A DNA stretch of 64,000 bases from Pyrrhoderma lamaoense (GCA_002794735.1 NBAZ01000008.1:1178001-1242000); one strand, 5' to 3'. Counted from the stretch's first letter, positions 12,039-24,327 are shown. Translations and numbers: made by a program. The notes: a model not told the origin generated them from the letters alone.

Positions 12039-14212
12039 TTAAAGAGGCAACGAATGAATAATCGACAACAATCTAGTTGCAACACCCTTAAGGACTACTT
12101 CGACTATCTTTCTCGAGACGGGGTGCGCGGATGCTACGATGGCAATGATAGTCAAAAGGATCAGTATCGCACGTTTCACTTTCTTACGCCTGACTTCTTT
12201 CTCCCAGGCTTGAGTCCCACGAACTTCATAGTCTTCCCAATTAGCAACCCGTGTCTTCCACCAATATTTTACTAGTGGTCCAGGCCAAAGCGCAATATTC
12301 TTTCCTCCATCACGTTCATGATACCAGTTTGTACAAGCCTCCCACACGGTATCTTTCAGTTGTTTTTGAATTTGATCGTTGAATTTGGAGCACACGTCTG
12401 CTTTGACGTTAACGGACTTGACTTTGCGTTGTAGTATGGGAGCTATGAGTTGCAAGCTGTAATCGATCTGACACTCCTCGCTGAAGATGATAGAAGCGTG
12501 ACCAGTTGCTATATTAGGACCCATCAAGGTGAAAAAGTTCGGGAATCCGGGATAAGTTGTACCGAGGTAAGCAGTTGGTCCTCCCTGAGACGCAAAATAT
12601 TCCGATAGTGAGACGGAGTTTTCTCCGACTACGTCCAATTGCATTGCACCGGCGTGGAATCCAGTAGCAAAAATAAGGACATCTAGAGGCACTGTCTCAC
12701 CCGTAGAAAGGAGTAATCCATTAGGTAAAACGCGAACTATGTTCTCCCAAACTAGTTCCACATTTGGTCGTCTTAATGACTCCAAATAACCCGGGTTAAC
12801 AATGATTCTCCTACACCCAGGGGCTTACAAAAATGTTGAGAATATTATAACAGGGCCTCACTAAAAACCTCGGACATACGGTATTTTGGTATCAGCTTAT
12901 CTAGATACTCCTTAGGTGCTGTATCTTTGATCACCTTGGTCATAACCTACATGATACAACATTTAGTTTACTCACGCATTTGGTAGGTGGCTAGCAACTT
13001 ACCATCAGTGCAAATTTCTGAATGAGCCTGTTCTTATTCTGAAAAATGAGGTATACCGAGTCATACTGATTCAAAAACGACGAATAACAGTGCCTCAGTT
13101 TCAGCCTTTTTTAATTCCACGTACAATGCAACATACCCGCATAGCGACTAGTGCACGGTATGCTCGTAAGAATCCAGGAATATGAGCGAACATCCATTTT
13201 ATGATTTCGGGTACTTAAAGTTTGGCTAACAATAGTAGTTCAGCTACTCCACACCTTAACTATGAAATTGAACATTACTTACTCTAGATACGAACCAATT
13301 CGGAGTTCTGCAAAAATTCACCACCTTGACAGAATCGTCCGCTGATATCTTGGGTATTAGCTGGACACTGTGATCTCAATGAAAAAAATAGAGGGGAAAT
13401 TTCGCAAATCAGTTATGGTTTCCTCGATCAGAGCTAAATTCGCGTGATTATTTAATACCATATTAGATACTTACGCCGAAGCCGCATTTCCGATTACCCC
13501 AACGCGCTTTCCAGACAGATTAACATCCTTTTGCCAACGTGCGGTATGGAACGATGGTCCGGAAAATTCTCCGATACCAGCGATATCCTTTGGCAAACTT
13601 GGAACAGCGAGCCCGCCCGTTGCAGTGACTAACACCTCTACACTTTCCTGACGTTCTTCACCAGTTTGAACGTCTCGCAGGGTGAGAGTATATCGTGCGT
13701 CTGTACTATTCCAGACGGCATGTACAACTTGTGTAAAAGGGACAATGTGCTGATGTAAACCTTTTCCATTGGCTAAAGATTCCCAGTAATCAAGAATTTC
13801 GGTCTGTGGGGGAAATAGGAAGACCAATTGGGATTCAGTGAGGTCGAAAGTGAGTACCAGTGTGCTGCGACGTCAGAAGAGCATCCTGGATAGATGTTAT
13901 CCTTTAGGTGATATGTTATTTTAACAAAGCCAATGAAACATCTTTGTTGAGTCTCTGCTTACTCGCCAAGTTCCACCTAGACCTGGACCTTTCTCGTAAA
14001 TCTGTAGAAATATTCAGAAACCGTATTCTATGGAGGCTTAAGGTTCCATACCAGAAAGTTGTCGAATTTTAGTTTGCCTTTGAGGCCGATAGCAAATGAC
14101 AATCCCCAAGACTTTTGAGAATTATATCAATTGAAAGTCAGAGTTAACCACGAGAAAGAGCTCACCCCGCACCGACGATAGCTACTCGAGGTTGATCTTT
14201 ATTGAGGGACAT
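12039..14212 (-). CDS. Flavin monooxygenase, Baeyer-Villiger type (paralog 2), two frame breaks
   Basis: Close paralog of the gene at 7658-9913: same length, same intron positions and the same motifs. It starts at 14212 (MSLNKDQPRVAIVGAG), and contains IYEKGPGLGGTWR, the fingerprint FSGPSFHTARW, GVIGNAASA, FCRTPNWFV, FATGFHAG, and a hydrophobic C-terminus (ILILLTIIAIVASA). Two points do not read through. At the first acceptor (about 14103-14106) the junction is one base short; one extra G in the GGGG run would give a perfect GAGLGGLS FAD motif. At 13808-13812 the GGGGG run must be six long to continue. Both look like single-base losses in homopolymers, so assembly error or a recent pseudogene are both possible. 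I favour error because the same sign of loss occurs in many neighbours. Confidence 0.8.
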
Positions 14213-14464
14213 GATAAGACTATGGTTTCAAGCATTTCCCCTTCCCTTTATCCTTAAATTTAATGCTTGGTTAGTGTGAGAAATTTCGTCTACACTCTAA
14301 AAAGAATAGAAGATCGAGTTTTTCTCTTCCTTCATGTGATATATTGATAAGGTTTTAAATCGAATTCTAAATTTACATGTGAATCGGTGTGGGAAATTAT
14401 GTGTGCATCATGATCATAATTAAAATATACATGTGAATGAGTAAGCAGTAGCTCAAAAAGTACA

Positions 14465-14537
14465 TGCCACAACCCCGGATCGAACGGGGGACCTTTAGAA
14501 CTTCAGTCTACTGCTCTCCCAGCTGAGCTATTGCGGC
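14465..14537 (-). tRNA. tRNA-Phe (GAA)
   Basis: Complete cloverleaf on the minus strand: acceptor GCCGCAA pairs with TTGTGGC, D-arm GCTC/GAGC, anticodon loop CTGAAGT (anticodon GAA), T-arm CCCCG-TTCGATC-CGGGG, discriminator A. No intron. A run of five T on the minus strand just downstream (about 14456-14460) is a likely Pol III terminator. It is identical over 73 nt to the plus-strand copy at 16630. Confidence 0.95.
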
Positions 14538-14709
14538 CTTGTTTTTACGTATTTTGTAACAATAAGACAATTTATATAGCGATTTGTTCATATCTACTAT
14601 AATCTAGCTATTGACTCTAATTGTATCGCGATGTTGGAAAGAGTAAAAAGCAGTGGTCTAGGTGTGCACGTACATATGTTAACACGTATAAAATAACATA
14701 TAAGTTTAA

Positions 14710-16502
14710 TCATAGGTTATACAACTCTTTCACCTTTCTGACCCCATCTGGGTCCCCAGTGTTCTAGTTACAAATATTTCGTGAGATTGCGTTGAAATTA
14801 ACTGATTAAGCCAGATGCTAACCTTCATAATTTCATCACTTATTTTAACGCAAGATTTACCATTTACATCGCCAACTTGATCACCATATTCAAAGCTTTA
14901 CTCTTCTGCTTGCTATCAGAAACGCGCGCGAAGTCATTAGTGAGAAATGTCCCAATACCGAATGAGCCTTGTTTGGAATTTATTGGTGTCGCCGACGTCA
15001 GTAGAGTAGTCCGGATTGTTACAGTAACAATGAAACATACATGGGAAGCCGATTTCATCACATTGAGCTTTTATCTTGAGGGCTTTATCAATATTGAGGG
15101 AGTCGGAATAGATGATGGATTTTGTTCGGAAGTCTATCCCCAAGCTATCGTAAACCGCCTTTGCTCGAGGTGCATAAACTAATGGATCTCCCGAGTCCTG
15201 ACGAAGGCCAGACCAACGCATTGCTCTTTCCCTATCTTTGACAAAGTCCTATGACAAAGAGTAAGCATAAGGGTATTTATCTCACCATAAGGTTGTTCAT
15301 CTCACTTTGAAGAAGATTTCTGTCGAAAACGTATCAGTCAATGCAATCAGAGGTCCTTTGGGATATACTTGTTCCCAGAGGTCAAGAGCAGTTCCATTCG
15401 CTCCTTCATAGCCCCTAATAGCTGCAACCTATATGCAGAATAAAATAAAATACAAAAAGTAGAAGAGTTGTAACTGACACCCATAAACCATTCACTGAAA
15501 CATACCGGTTAAGAGTTTGTTTGCATAAAAGGGAGGAAAGTGCTCACTGAGCAATAGTCCCGATCGGATTAATTCCGTGTTTAAACGCAAGGTGCATCTA
15601 TATCAAGAAATTAGACTCCTGTATCTCGAGCCGGCCTATATTTGTCATACATTACTGGTCCCAACAACTTTCCCCTTCGAAGGAAAGTCTTTTGAGGCCT
15701 TGATAAGTGTTTCCACCACCAAATCCTGTATATAAAACGAGCGCCTTCTTCGTGTTCCGAATTCACTGAATTGTATGTTTGCCTCAAGAAGAGTTTTCGC
15801 TTTTTCATATGCCATCTCTGAAGTACTTCTCAGAGACTTGTGTTATCACGTAGGATCGGATAGTCGTATTTCGCACCTCTTTGGCCATCATAACTCCAGT
15901 CTATATCCGTTGTTTTGAAGTACAATTCACTTAAGCATGCCATGAGTGGGACTTCCCAGAGTATAGTTTCGTGCCACGGGCCTGTTGCAGTAATTTCCAG
16001 ACGTCCCATTTCAGGGTCAATATCAAGTGGGACGAACTTGACTTGAACCTGTTCTGGCTTGAAACGAAACTTCGACACATATTCCAGATAATCTTGATTA
16101 AAGTATGGACATGTCTTCCTTAGCCATTCAACTTCCGCTATACTTGCGTAAATTTCGGAAAATCCTATTTAGAACTGAAGTCAACCAATTATTTGATAAG
16201 GACGAGAAGCATGATTCCCGAACTAGGTATTGCTTGTAAGTAAAGTTCGTAGCACGATTTTGAAAAATAAACATCCGGGTCTCTGTGAGTAAATCGATAG
16301 GTCGATTGAGAATCAGGAAAATGGCGTAAAACTGCTTGTTGCATCGTAAACTGAGTGCATACAGCGAGCGAAAGATATATATGTAAATGCTTCAAGTGAT
16401 TTGTGAAGAATAGTTTACCTTGTATAGATCCGTGTCTAGCAGTGTTCGAGGTAGAGCTAGCATTTCTTGATCTGTATCCTCAAAATGAGTTTTGGTGGCC
16501 AT
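14710..16502 (-). CDS. NPT1: Nicotinate phosphoribosyltransferase
   Basis: Converts nicotinate and PRPP to nicotinate mononucleotide, the first step of the Preiss-Handler NAD salvage route. Starts at 16502 (MATKTHFEDTDQEML). Exons then give DTDLYK joined to FTMQQAVLRHFPDS, later EWFMGV, HLAFKHGINPIGTIAQ, LDLWEQVYPKGPLIALTDTF, LRQDSGDPLVYAPRAKAVY, IIYSDSLNIDKALKIK, and SFGIGTFLTNDF. All are hallmark segments of the family. It ends with NTGDPDGVRKVKELYNL and a stop at 14710. At least eight exons. One junction near 14871-14873 needs one extra G to pass from VIKL into DVNGKSCVKISDE, another single-base loss. The gene lies between two tRNA-Phe copies that both point away from it. Confidence 0.9.
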
Positions 16503-16629
16503 GATGATGATTAAAGTCTATTTGTTAAACGGTTGACTCCAAGTCATGATGAAATCACCAAATAACGAGCGCATCTCTAGTGAATTTGGCAGTCATCATT
16601 TACGTTTATGTGTAAACTCAAAATTTATG

Positions 16630-16702
16630 GCCGCAATAGCTCAGCTGGGAGAGCAGTAGACTGAAGTTCTAAAGGTCCCCCGTTCGATCCGGGGTTGTGG
16701 CA
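16630..16702 (+). tRNA. tRNA-Phe (GAA)
   Basis: Second, identical copy of tRNA-Phe(GAA), plus strand, without intron, followed directly by TTTTT as terminator. Flanking DNA outside the 73 nt differs from the copy at 14465, so this is a repeated gene and not part of a longer recent duplication. Confidence 0.95.
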
Positions 16703-16774
16703 TTTTTAAAAATAACTCTTTTTTCTTCAAATTCTTGTGGTAATTGATCTGATAATTGGCAATATTAATTTATA

Positions 16775-18251
16775 ATGAATATAACCTTCGATCATGATTC
16801 CCACGCTAGACTTTTAAGCACGATCACTACACGGAAAGTTGAACCTGATATGCCTCCGAAACCATCCACCGCCTTAAACAAACGAAAGGTTGCCTCATCC
16901 GACAGTGAGTCCGAAGCAGCCACTACTGCGAAGAAAAGCAAACCACAAGCCACCAAGAAAAAGGCGACACCCAGAAACTCTTCGCAAGAAGGCTTCTCAG
17001 AGAATGGCCAACCTACGAATAAGACGATGCCCACAGAAATCAAGTTTCCAGAAAAGAGTTCTGAAGCTATCCGGATAGTCTCTTGGAATGTGTCAGGACT
17101 AGCTGCCTCTCTTAAGAAGGTATGTGTAAATTATGCCAAACTGTAAGGAGAAAATTCAAGAACCACCCGAACTAAGGTTTACTGGGAATGCTTTGACAGG
17201 GGTTCGCATCCTATGTAGAGGCTGAAGATGCCGATATTCTGATCTTGACAGAGACGAAGGTACGCATCCAGTAAACTCTTGTGGTAATGGTGATTCTGTG
17301 ACTGACTGGTGATGAACTAGACAAACGAGGAGACTAATGTAGCAGTCCTCAAAGAGAAATACCCTTATAAATACTGGTCAATATCTTCAAAGAAGGGATA
17401 TGGTAAATAGCAAATTATATATCATTTTACATCTAGAAGGCTCACTTTCAGGTTCTTCAGCTGGAACGGCCGTTTTTTCTAAGTATGAGGCCTCTTCTGT
17501 CACAAAGGACCTGCCAGGACACCCAGACGAGAGTGCCGTTTCTGGGCGTATCGTAACTCTTGAATTTGAAAAGTTCTATCTCGTAGCCACATATGTTACA
17601 AATGCTGGGCAAAATCTCAAGGTAAACTACAGAACTTAGAAATGAAATTTCGACCTAACTTGACAATAAAAAAAAAGACTCTAAAAGAGAAAGAAACTTG
17701 GAATGAACACTTCGAGTCCTATATCAGAGCATTAGATGCTAAGAAGCCCGTGATCTGGGCAGGAGATTTAAATGTTGCACCAACAGAAAAAGGTATGCTT
17801 GGCCATAAATCCGAAAAATAATTTGAACTTTCTGACAAGTGCCAAGACCTTACGCACGCTAAACGCAACTGGAATAAAACTCCTGGATACACCGAGTCTG
17901 AAACCAAAGCCTTTGCTCGTATTCTCGACCCATCATCTGGATCTGAAGATGGAAAAGACAACAAAGTACAGAAATTTGTAGATGTCTGGCGTCACTTGCA
18001 CCCAGACGATCAACACTACACATATTTCAGCTATCGCTTTGATTGCCGTTCAAAGGGATTGGGATGGCGTCTTGACATGTGTCAGTATAGTTTTTTGCAA
18101 ATCGTCATGCTACTTCTTTGCTAACGAGAAACTTACAGACGTCCTGAGTGAGCGCTTACTCGAGAATGTGAAAATGTGCGAAATTCGCAGTGAAATCTAT
18201 GGTGCCTCGGACCATTGTCCAGTGGCACTAGAAATCACAGGTCTTCTATGA
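16775..18251 (+). CDS. AP endonuclease, exonuclease III / APE1 type
   Basis: Base-excision-repair enzyme that cuts DNA at abasic sites. Seven exons: 16775-17119, 17200-17259, 17321-17402, 17452-17621, 17678-17792, 17847-18080, 18139-18251, all with GT-AG borders and a continuous frame. The Lys/Ser-rich N-terminus looks like a nuclear signal. Catalytic motifs follow in order: IVSWNVSG, LILTETK (metal-binding Glu), YVTNAGQNLK (Tyr), WAGDLNVAP (Asp and Asn), KRNWNKTPGYTESE, GWRLDM, and GASDHCPVAL (Asp-His pair). Two possible starts: 16775, giving a 25-residue leader that might be mitochondrial, or 16850 (MPPKPSTALNKRK). The motif order and spacing match APE1 more than the longer APN2 proteins. 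It lies just downstream of a tRNA-Phe. Confidence 0.93.
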
Positions 18252-19954
18252 TATCTAATCTTATTCAAATTGCAACCGTGACTATTTCAGTTTGTAATTG
18301 CTTTGTTTACCCGATATCTACATTTATCTTATGCTCTCGTCGTCACCTATGGTTCAGATGCTTCTCATTAGTCGGTTCATTGTCCGATGGATCTTTGTCC
18401 GTCTCTGTCTAGTTTTGTTGTTAGAAGTTCCGCCCTATCCAAAAGGGACAGAATTCCGTTACTGGTGCTCCGTATTCAGCTGAAAAATAACATACTTGAA
18501 TACTCTAAGATGCCTCCCCCTTTCTCAGACTCGTTTTGCTCTCTCCAATCAAAGTAGATGCTCTCGCGCAGACAGCAAAGGTCTTTTCTGGATATATATA
18601 ATAGTCTATACCTTCTTGATTTACATCTCCTGTTGTATATACAGTTTCAGCACGAATACCTCATCAGTGCAGTAAGACATCACAAATCTTGCTTTCTCCA
18701 ATACCGAGCCTTAAGTGTTCAGAACTCGCGTTTACATCTAATTATAACTTGAATGTGGTGTCGCGTGTCTTTACTCCCTTTCGTTCGTCACGACTGCAGA
18801 TTTACGGAGCAGTGGTTCCGATCCGTTAATCAGCAGCGCCCTCGACTGGATCTGGATTTGGAAACGAAGCTCGAATCAGATCTGTCAACTGACAAATACA
18901 GGAAAGCACATGATGTATCCTTTTTGCTGTACTGATGTTGTCCTTTCATCTGGATGTATGTTTCGTGTATGTTTTGTTACATCAGAATCCAAGGTGGATA
19001 TGTAGATTCCACGTGTGTTCCATGGGTATTTAATATCACTTGAGTGCATGGATCTAGTAAACATAGATGACTATTCTAGTGGATAGTGTATCCGCAGTTA
19101 TCATACATCAGTTTCAGCATTACTTGCTTCTAGCCTGACATCGTATAGTTGATGCAAGCTCTGTGTACTTGCAATAGTAAAGTCGGCGCTGATGGTGAAC
19201 GCGTATGTAGATATGATTTATAGTAATTTTCGGTGTCTTACATCATTAGATCAGAATGCAAGGAACTCTCCGTTAGAAGAAGATAAAAGCAAACTGATTA
19301 CCATGATGGACACAAAAAATAGCGTGAATCTTCTGTCATTTTCCACGGGCGGACTGTTGTAACATGAGTATCAGATACAATATCCGAACAGGGGAGAAAA
19401 CAACAGTCTTTATTTCACTCCTGTGCCATTCAAATTGATAAAAGACAGGACACCTACTACACCATCGAAAACTAGTATCTCAGTTTCCACACGGTGATTA
19501 GGCATAAAATGATTGCTTGAAAATGGATTGCGAATGCCCTTCTTCCGGCGTTGTGTACCGGTTTCTCAAAGGCGTTTCGGTGATACCTCCTAGTTCCCGT
19601 AACTAAGAATATGATTCTCTGATATACTAATGTAAAATCGCCGGGATCATTAAGAAATAGACACGGAGTATCCTTCTGTACTCTAGCCTCGTGTAGTAAT
19701 GAAACTTGACATGATAGGAGTCTATCTTTACATTCTGCTAATGTTTTCTGTTTGATGGAATGATGAGGGTATCTCGTCAACATTATCAGTGTCGACACCG
19801 CCCCTCGACTATACTGATATATGTAACAACGGTATCATCAAATTCCGACGTCTGTAACATATATATATCCAACAACTAACGGTATGTGCTTTGTTTCGGG
19901 CTTCAACCTCTCCGCACGACACAAAGAAGAGGCTCTAGAGTTTACCTAACAATA
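18252..19954. other. Gene-poor stretch
   Basis: About 1.7 kb following the AP endonuclease. A 108-codon minus-strand frame at 19472-19798 is the largest but has no family resemblance or splice context. It includes the 3' UTR of the endonuclease gene and the upstream region of the DUF6534 gene. Nothing firm is seen. Confidence 0.4.
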
Positions 19955-21741
19955 ATGAGTGGATCATCTAAAGATTTATATGACTCAGTAAGCTCATGCT
20001 AGAAACTTAATTTTTCTTACAATGACGGGTTATCACCGTAGATTGGGGCCCTGTATCTCGGGGATACGTGAGTCTTGGTGCTATTACTCACTTTCAAGTT
20101 GTTCAAGCTACTGTATTGGTGTAGGATAACCATGGCGTATGTAATCTTCCATAATTCATTTAATCCTTTCTAATCCAAGTCGGCCAGTCTGTGGGGTATA
20201 GCGACTCTACAAACGTACTATTACTATAATGTAAGTCACAATCAAAGGATGGGTATTCAGTACGATCTCAACAAACGAGCTTAGCGCTATTTAAAGGATG
20301 CCCTTTGGATCAAACTCCTTGTAAGTCAGATACAAGGGCATAATAAGCATTTCTAATTAGACACGTTGGTTAGGTACTCTTGATATGGACATTCGACACT
20401 GTTCACCAAGCACTGATATTGAAAGCGGGCTATGTCTTCATCGTAACTGATTACAATAACCCTGAACTATTGGCAAATACGGAAATTGTTGTCTCAGTTC
20501 GTCCTAACCTTTTTCTTGAATTCTAATCATATTTTTACGAAAATCTGGAAGTACGCGGCAATTTTCAGTGTAAGTATCTTCAATCTACTATGTCGCCTAA
20601 TTTCCTGATCGATATCTAGATACTCGTCGAAGAAATTGTTCATTTATTTCTATTATTTCGTATATGGATATGTAAGCCAGTCCGAATATACCTTGAAAGC
20701 TCTGAAGCGATTTTCTGACTTTTCATGAAGTAAGCAAGAAAAATATAAAGCTGGTTTCAACTTTAGCTGCACTTATTACTCTGGAGACTATTTGTTCGAT
20801 ATGTAAGCTGCCTTTATACCTGCATAATTCATGGATTTTCATTTCTTCTGGGCATCTAGATGAGTTGGCTAAGATGTAAGCCACTGTTCCATGAACATTC
20901 TTCATCCACAATGTTTTCTCATATAGTATAGTTTTTCCGTGAAGCACTTCGTAGATCTGAAGCCTTATATTCGGCTTCTAAAACTCTGTTTTTCACTTGT
21001 CGCAGCTACAGATACCTTGATCGCTATTACGCTGATAGTTCTATTACATCGCTCCAGAACAGGCTTCGAGAATTCGAATAATATAATCAATCGATTGATG
21101 ATTTTTACTGTCAATACCGGAGCTATACCGAGTCTCCTTTCTCTTCTCATCATTGTTATGGTCAGTGCTGTCTCATTCACCTAAAACTGGAAGAAAACCT
21201 CAAGTTTACCAAATTACTAGATGGAAGTTTTTCCAAACAACATGATATGGTTTTCGTTTTACTTCTTTATCAGTAAAGGTACACCACTCGCTTTTCCTCC
21301 TCAAATACCCCATTGGCTTATATATACATTCTACCTATATAGTATATACAAACACACTCCTCGCGACGTAAGCTCAAGACTTTCTCTTTAAAAATGTGTT
21401 CTTAATGTCTACATAGGTTAAATGCGCGTGAATACGGAGCCGAGATGCATCATCCAACATTACCCAACAGTATTCCAGGCATAAGAAAGGTTTATAATAC
21501 ACTCCTATTCCTGCTTCTATATATACATATGTTAATCATTATTTTCATCCAGGCAACAAATAGTGATTTTCCGATGACCATTCAAGTAGATACTACTACT
21601 TCACACAGAACAGATGATGTCAGCTTGAATGAACTGAAAAGAGAAGTATCAGAGCCTAAGGTGAGCTAATTTCTTAGTATTAAGAATAGTATCTCCTACC
21701 TTATTGTTTTGCTTTAGGTTGCTTCGGTAGACTTAGTTTAA
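19955..21741 (+). CDS. DUF6534-type multi-pass membrane protein
   Basis: Fungal membrane protein of the DUF6534 family, abundant in Agaricomycetes and of unknown function. I reconstruct about 16 short exons. Recognisable pieces in order: IGALYLGDT, ALWGIATLQTYYYYN, RYLKDALWIKLL, VLLIWTFDTVHQALIL then YVFIVTDYNNPELL (family hallmark: Asp-Thr-Val-His and TDYNNP), ILVEEIVHLFLLFRIW, a long exon about 20931-21167 with HRSRTGFENSNNIINRL and FTVNTGAIPSLLSLL, MIWFSFYFFISK, VYTNTLLATLNAREYG, then a polar tail ending VASVDLV at 21741. About seven membrane helices are expected. One internal exon appears to be only 12 nt (20125-20136). Several frame-preserving joins were chosen by family pattern, so exon borders between 20480 and 20930 are tentative. 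The family assignment is firm. Confidence 0.82.
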
Positions 21742-23364
21742 GAGATTACCGACGTGTGTGATACGAGTAGTTAAGAATAATGGAAAGTATTTATTTGCTT
21801 AAGTAGAAAAGATCTTTACGTGATAGTGTATTCATTGATCTCATAAGTCAATCCGAGTATTAATCTCATAACGATAACGCAATTAATCATATAGGATCCC
21901 AAGGCATTTCTAGAGTAAATGAGTATGATGGGAACAAGTCGTTGTCTGGACTCCTAGATCAATCTATATATAAAATCCAGTGATGAGGGAAGAGTAGTCA
22001 TATTGTCTCTGTTGTCGACAACGGACTTGAAAGTGATGATGATAACATTTTATTAACTTGTCTTAAGACTATCGATAGGGTATCTGGGATGAGGTCTATG
22101 CCTATAAGCTATCAGCTAAAGCTGAAATGCTCTCGGCAAATGTTGACCAGTATAAACAAACGTATGTTTCTTAAAACTCGCCTAAAATCGAACCAGATTC
22201 ACAGGAAAAGGGTACAGTATCGAGACCGGAGCCTAATAGATAACGGCCTCGACCCGTAGATGCTTCCTGAACGAGTGGGTAGGGAAGTCCAAGTCTGCGA
22301 AGGAACGAGCACATAACGCACCACAGAAAGAAGCTAGAGTAGGAGATGTATGGGATGTATACAATAGTCCTTTGATGTCAAGTCCGTCTCGGCGCCGCAC
22401 GTAAACGGCAGCCATGGTTAAGTACTCACAATCTCTCAGCCAACGAGTTGGGATGACATTTCAGATGAGGCAAGTGAGCTGCAAATCGCCATTTCACTTT
22501 GCTCTATCGTCAGTTACGAAAGATTCCGGGCTGGATATCAACACGATTATCAATGGTTTCTTTACTCAATTAAAGCTGTTGCAGAGACAACTGATGGAAC
22601 AGGACAAAGAGAGAATTAGAACCATTTGTTACCCATCAACTGAGAGCGGTGGTATTGGAAACACAAGAAGTCACTCAAATTCACCATGTAACACAACCTC
22701 CTGGTAATTCCAAAGATATGTCATTTTTCATGAAATCTGTCTCAGTAGCAACTCGGTACTCGAGCTATATGATGATTTCTTCTCTACTGTAAAATCTGAT
22801 TCCAAGAGGAGAAGGCCTAGTCCGGACGGATCGAAATCTATTCCAATGTCGATTTCGCTATCTAAGAGCGACCAAGTGTTATCCGATTCCCCTCACTCGG
22901 TGTAACGGGCCTCTACCCATGCAATCCACTCAAGCAGCCGATAAGTCCCTGCTACAATATGTTATAATAGTACCACGAACGCCGACCAAAGGTACTGGAG
23001 AGCTCTGGAGTTGATGGTCTTGAAAAATTACACAAAAATAGTGTGTGATTTTGATGACCTCTTTAGTTAGGATCCGGAATATGGGATATATGCATGATGT
23101 CTTTTAGACAGTCCTATGATAACTTTATGTTGTATCAGTAATTCTATGCCTATACCTTTTTCTTCATGAAATACTGATGGTTTACTTAGAGAACAGATCC
23201 CAAAAGCTTTGCACAATATCGTTACAAGAAATTGACTCATTTATTCCTACAGGTACTACAAAGGATATTGCATCGTATGTAAGTTGAAAATCTAGTACTA
23301 GCACCTAAGATTCAGTGAGTTCGAGTCTCTACAGTGCCCGTAAAATAGCAAATAAGATTATAAT
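21742..23364. other. Gene-poor stretch, possible remnants
   Basis: About 1.6 kb without a recognisable gene. Short coding-like pieces on the plus strand (about 22080-22160, and 22414-22707) have splice-like borders, but no consistent frame or family emerges. They may belong to a lineage-specific or decayed gene. Confidence 0.35.
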
Positions 23365-23567
23365 CTAGCGGTTAGAATGATTTCTTGATGAAGATTTTTT
23401 TAATGGTGTTTCCCGACGATTCCAGTTGATTTTGACTAGAGGTTCCTTAATGTGGAGTCTCTCTTTCTCGTCCCTTGGAAGCTTCCACATCTGCATAACA
23501 CATGCAACAGACTCTACATCCCTCACTTCTTCCACCCACGTGCGGATGTATTTTCCTTCTGGATCAT
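23365..23567 (-). pseudogene. CRY-DASH C-terminal fragment, split off by the LTR element
   Basis: On the minus strand this piece begins right at the LTR border and reads PEGKYIRTWVEEVRDVE and MQMWKLPRDEKERLH, then a basic tail to a stop at 23365. It is the expected C-terminal continuation of CRY-DASH: the family motif NPxKQAxDYDPxGxYxRxW is cut exactly between YDYD (right of the element) and PEGKYIRTW (left of it). Without the element the two halves join in frame. About 62 residues are separated from the rest. In photolyases this region helps form the FAD-binding helical domain. Confidence 0.92.
23564..23567. repeat. Target-site duplication, left copy (TCAT)
   Basis: TCAT lies directly left of the element and is repeated at 27563-27566 directly right of it. 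Including the terminal A of the LTR it can be read as a 5-bp ATCAT (23563-23567 and 27562-27566). It marks integrase-type insertion into the CRY-DASH codons. Confidence 0.8.
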
Positions 23568-24327
23568 TGAAAACTAAACTTTTGGTCAGATTTTGACCTT
23601 GGTGTTGTATTTAGTGGCGAGGACGTGGGGTTTAGAGTCTGCCTACACCAGACACGATGCTCAGGCTAAGATTTGGGTGCTAAAAAGCGAGCTACTCGAC
23701 CTCGGCCGTCCGGCCGAGATCTCGGTCGGACCGTAGAGACTGGTAGAGACCTTGAGGCAAGCTGAGACTTCACAGACCAGTAAAAGTAGTAGAAACGTAT
23801 AGAACAGAGCCCGACCGAGGCTGTATTTTGAGGTAAAAGTGTATGTATTTTCAGTCCGCCCGGACGACTTGCAGTACGGTCAGAGCGTTACAAGCGCGCC
23901 CGGGCAGCCTAATAAAGCAGCAGTGAAGTAGATAAAGAGTACAGGAGACTAGTAGAGAGCTACTCGGGGGGGGGGGTGTAGAAAGATTGCGACCGAGAGG
24001 AGTAGCCAGGAATTGATTGGAGATTTTATTGATTGACTACGGCCTCAAGTCTGGAGGCTTATATAGCAAAACGCGAGATAAAGGTTAGATAATAAGGAAA
24101 GCATGGAGTCCAGGTGGCTATATGCCCCTGGACGAAGGGTTTAAGCTATCAGAGACGAGGGGGTCGTATAAACGAACGCTACCCTCGAGTAAGAGTAGAG
24201 AGTGAAGCTAAATAGTAAGAGAAATGAACGAGGCGCGCGGCCGAGTAGTAGAAATGGACTTCTCGGGCGAGTTAGAAAGTGCATTATAAATGCACTACGA
24301 CCGGCCAAACACTTAGCTGGTCCTACA
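23568..24327 (-). repeat. Left (3') LTR, 760 bp
   Basis: Direct repeat of 26807-27562. Begins TGAAAACT and ends CCTACA on the plus strand. It contains a GC-rich inverted repeat around CGGCCGTCCGGCCG (about 23702-23740) and an 11-G run. I count six base substitutions against the other LTR, plus three homopolymer length differences (11 versus 9 G, 4 versus 3 C, 5 versus 4 G) that account for the whole 4-bp length difference. Confidence 0.95.

Noticed and set aside
12039..14212. Calling monooxygenase paralog 2 a pseudogene
   Set aside because: Both frame breaks are one-base losses in G/C runs, the same defect seen in genes essential in yeast nearby; all motifs are otherwise conserved. Kept as a CDS with a warning.
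7658..16502. Secondary-metabolite gene cluster around the two monooxygenases
   Set aside because: No backbone synthase, transporter or transcription factor nearby; neighbours are housekeeping genes.
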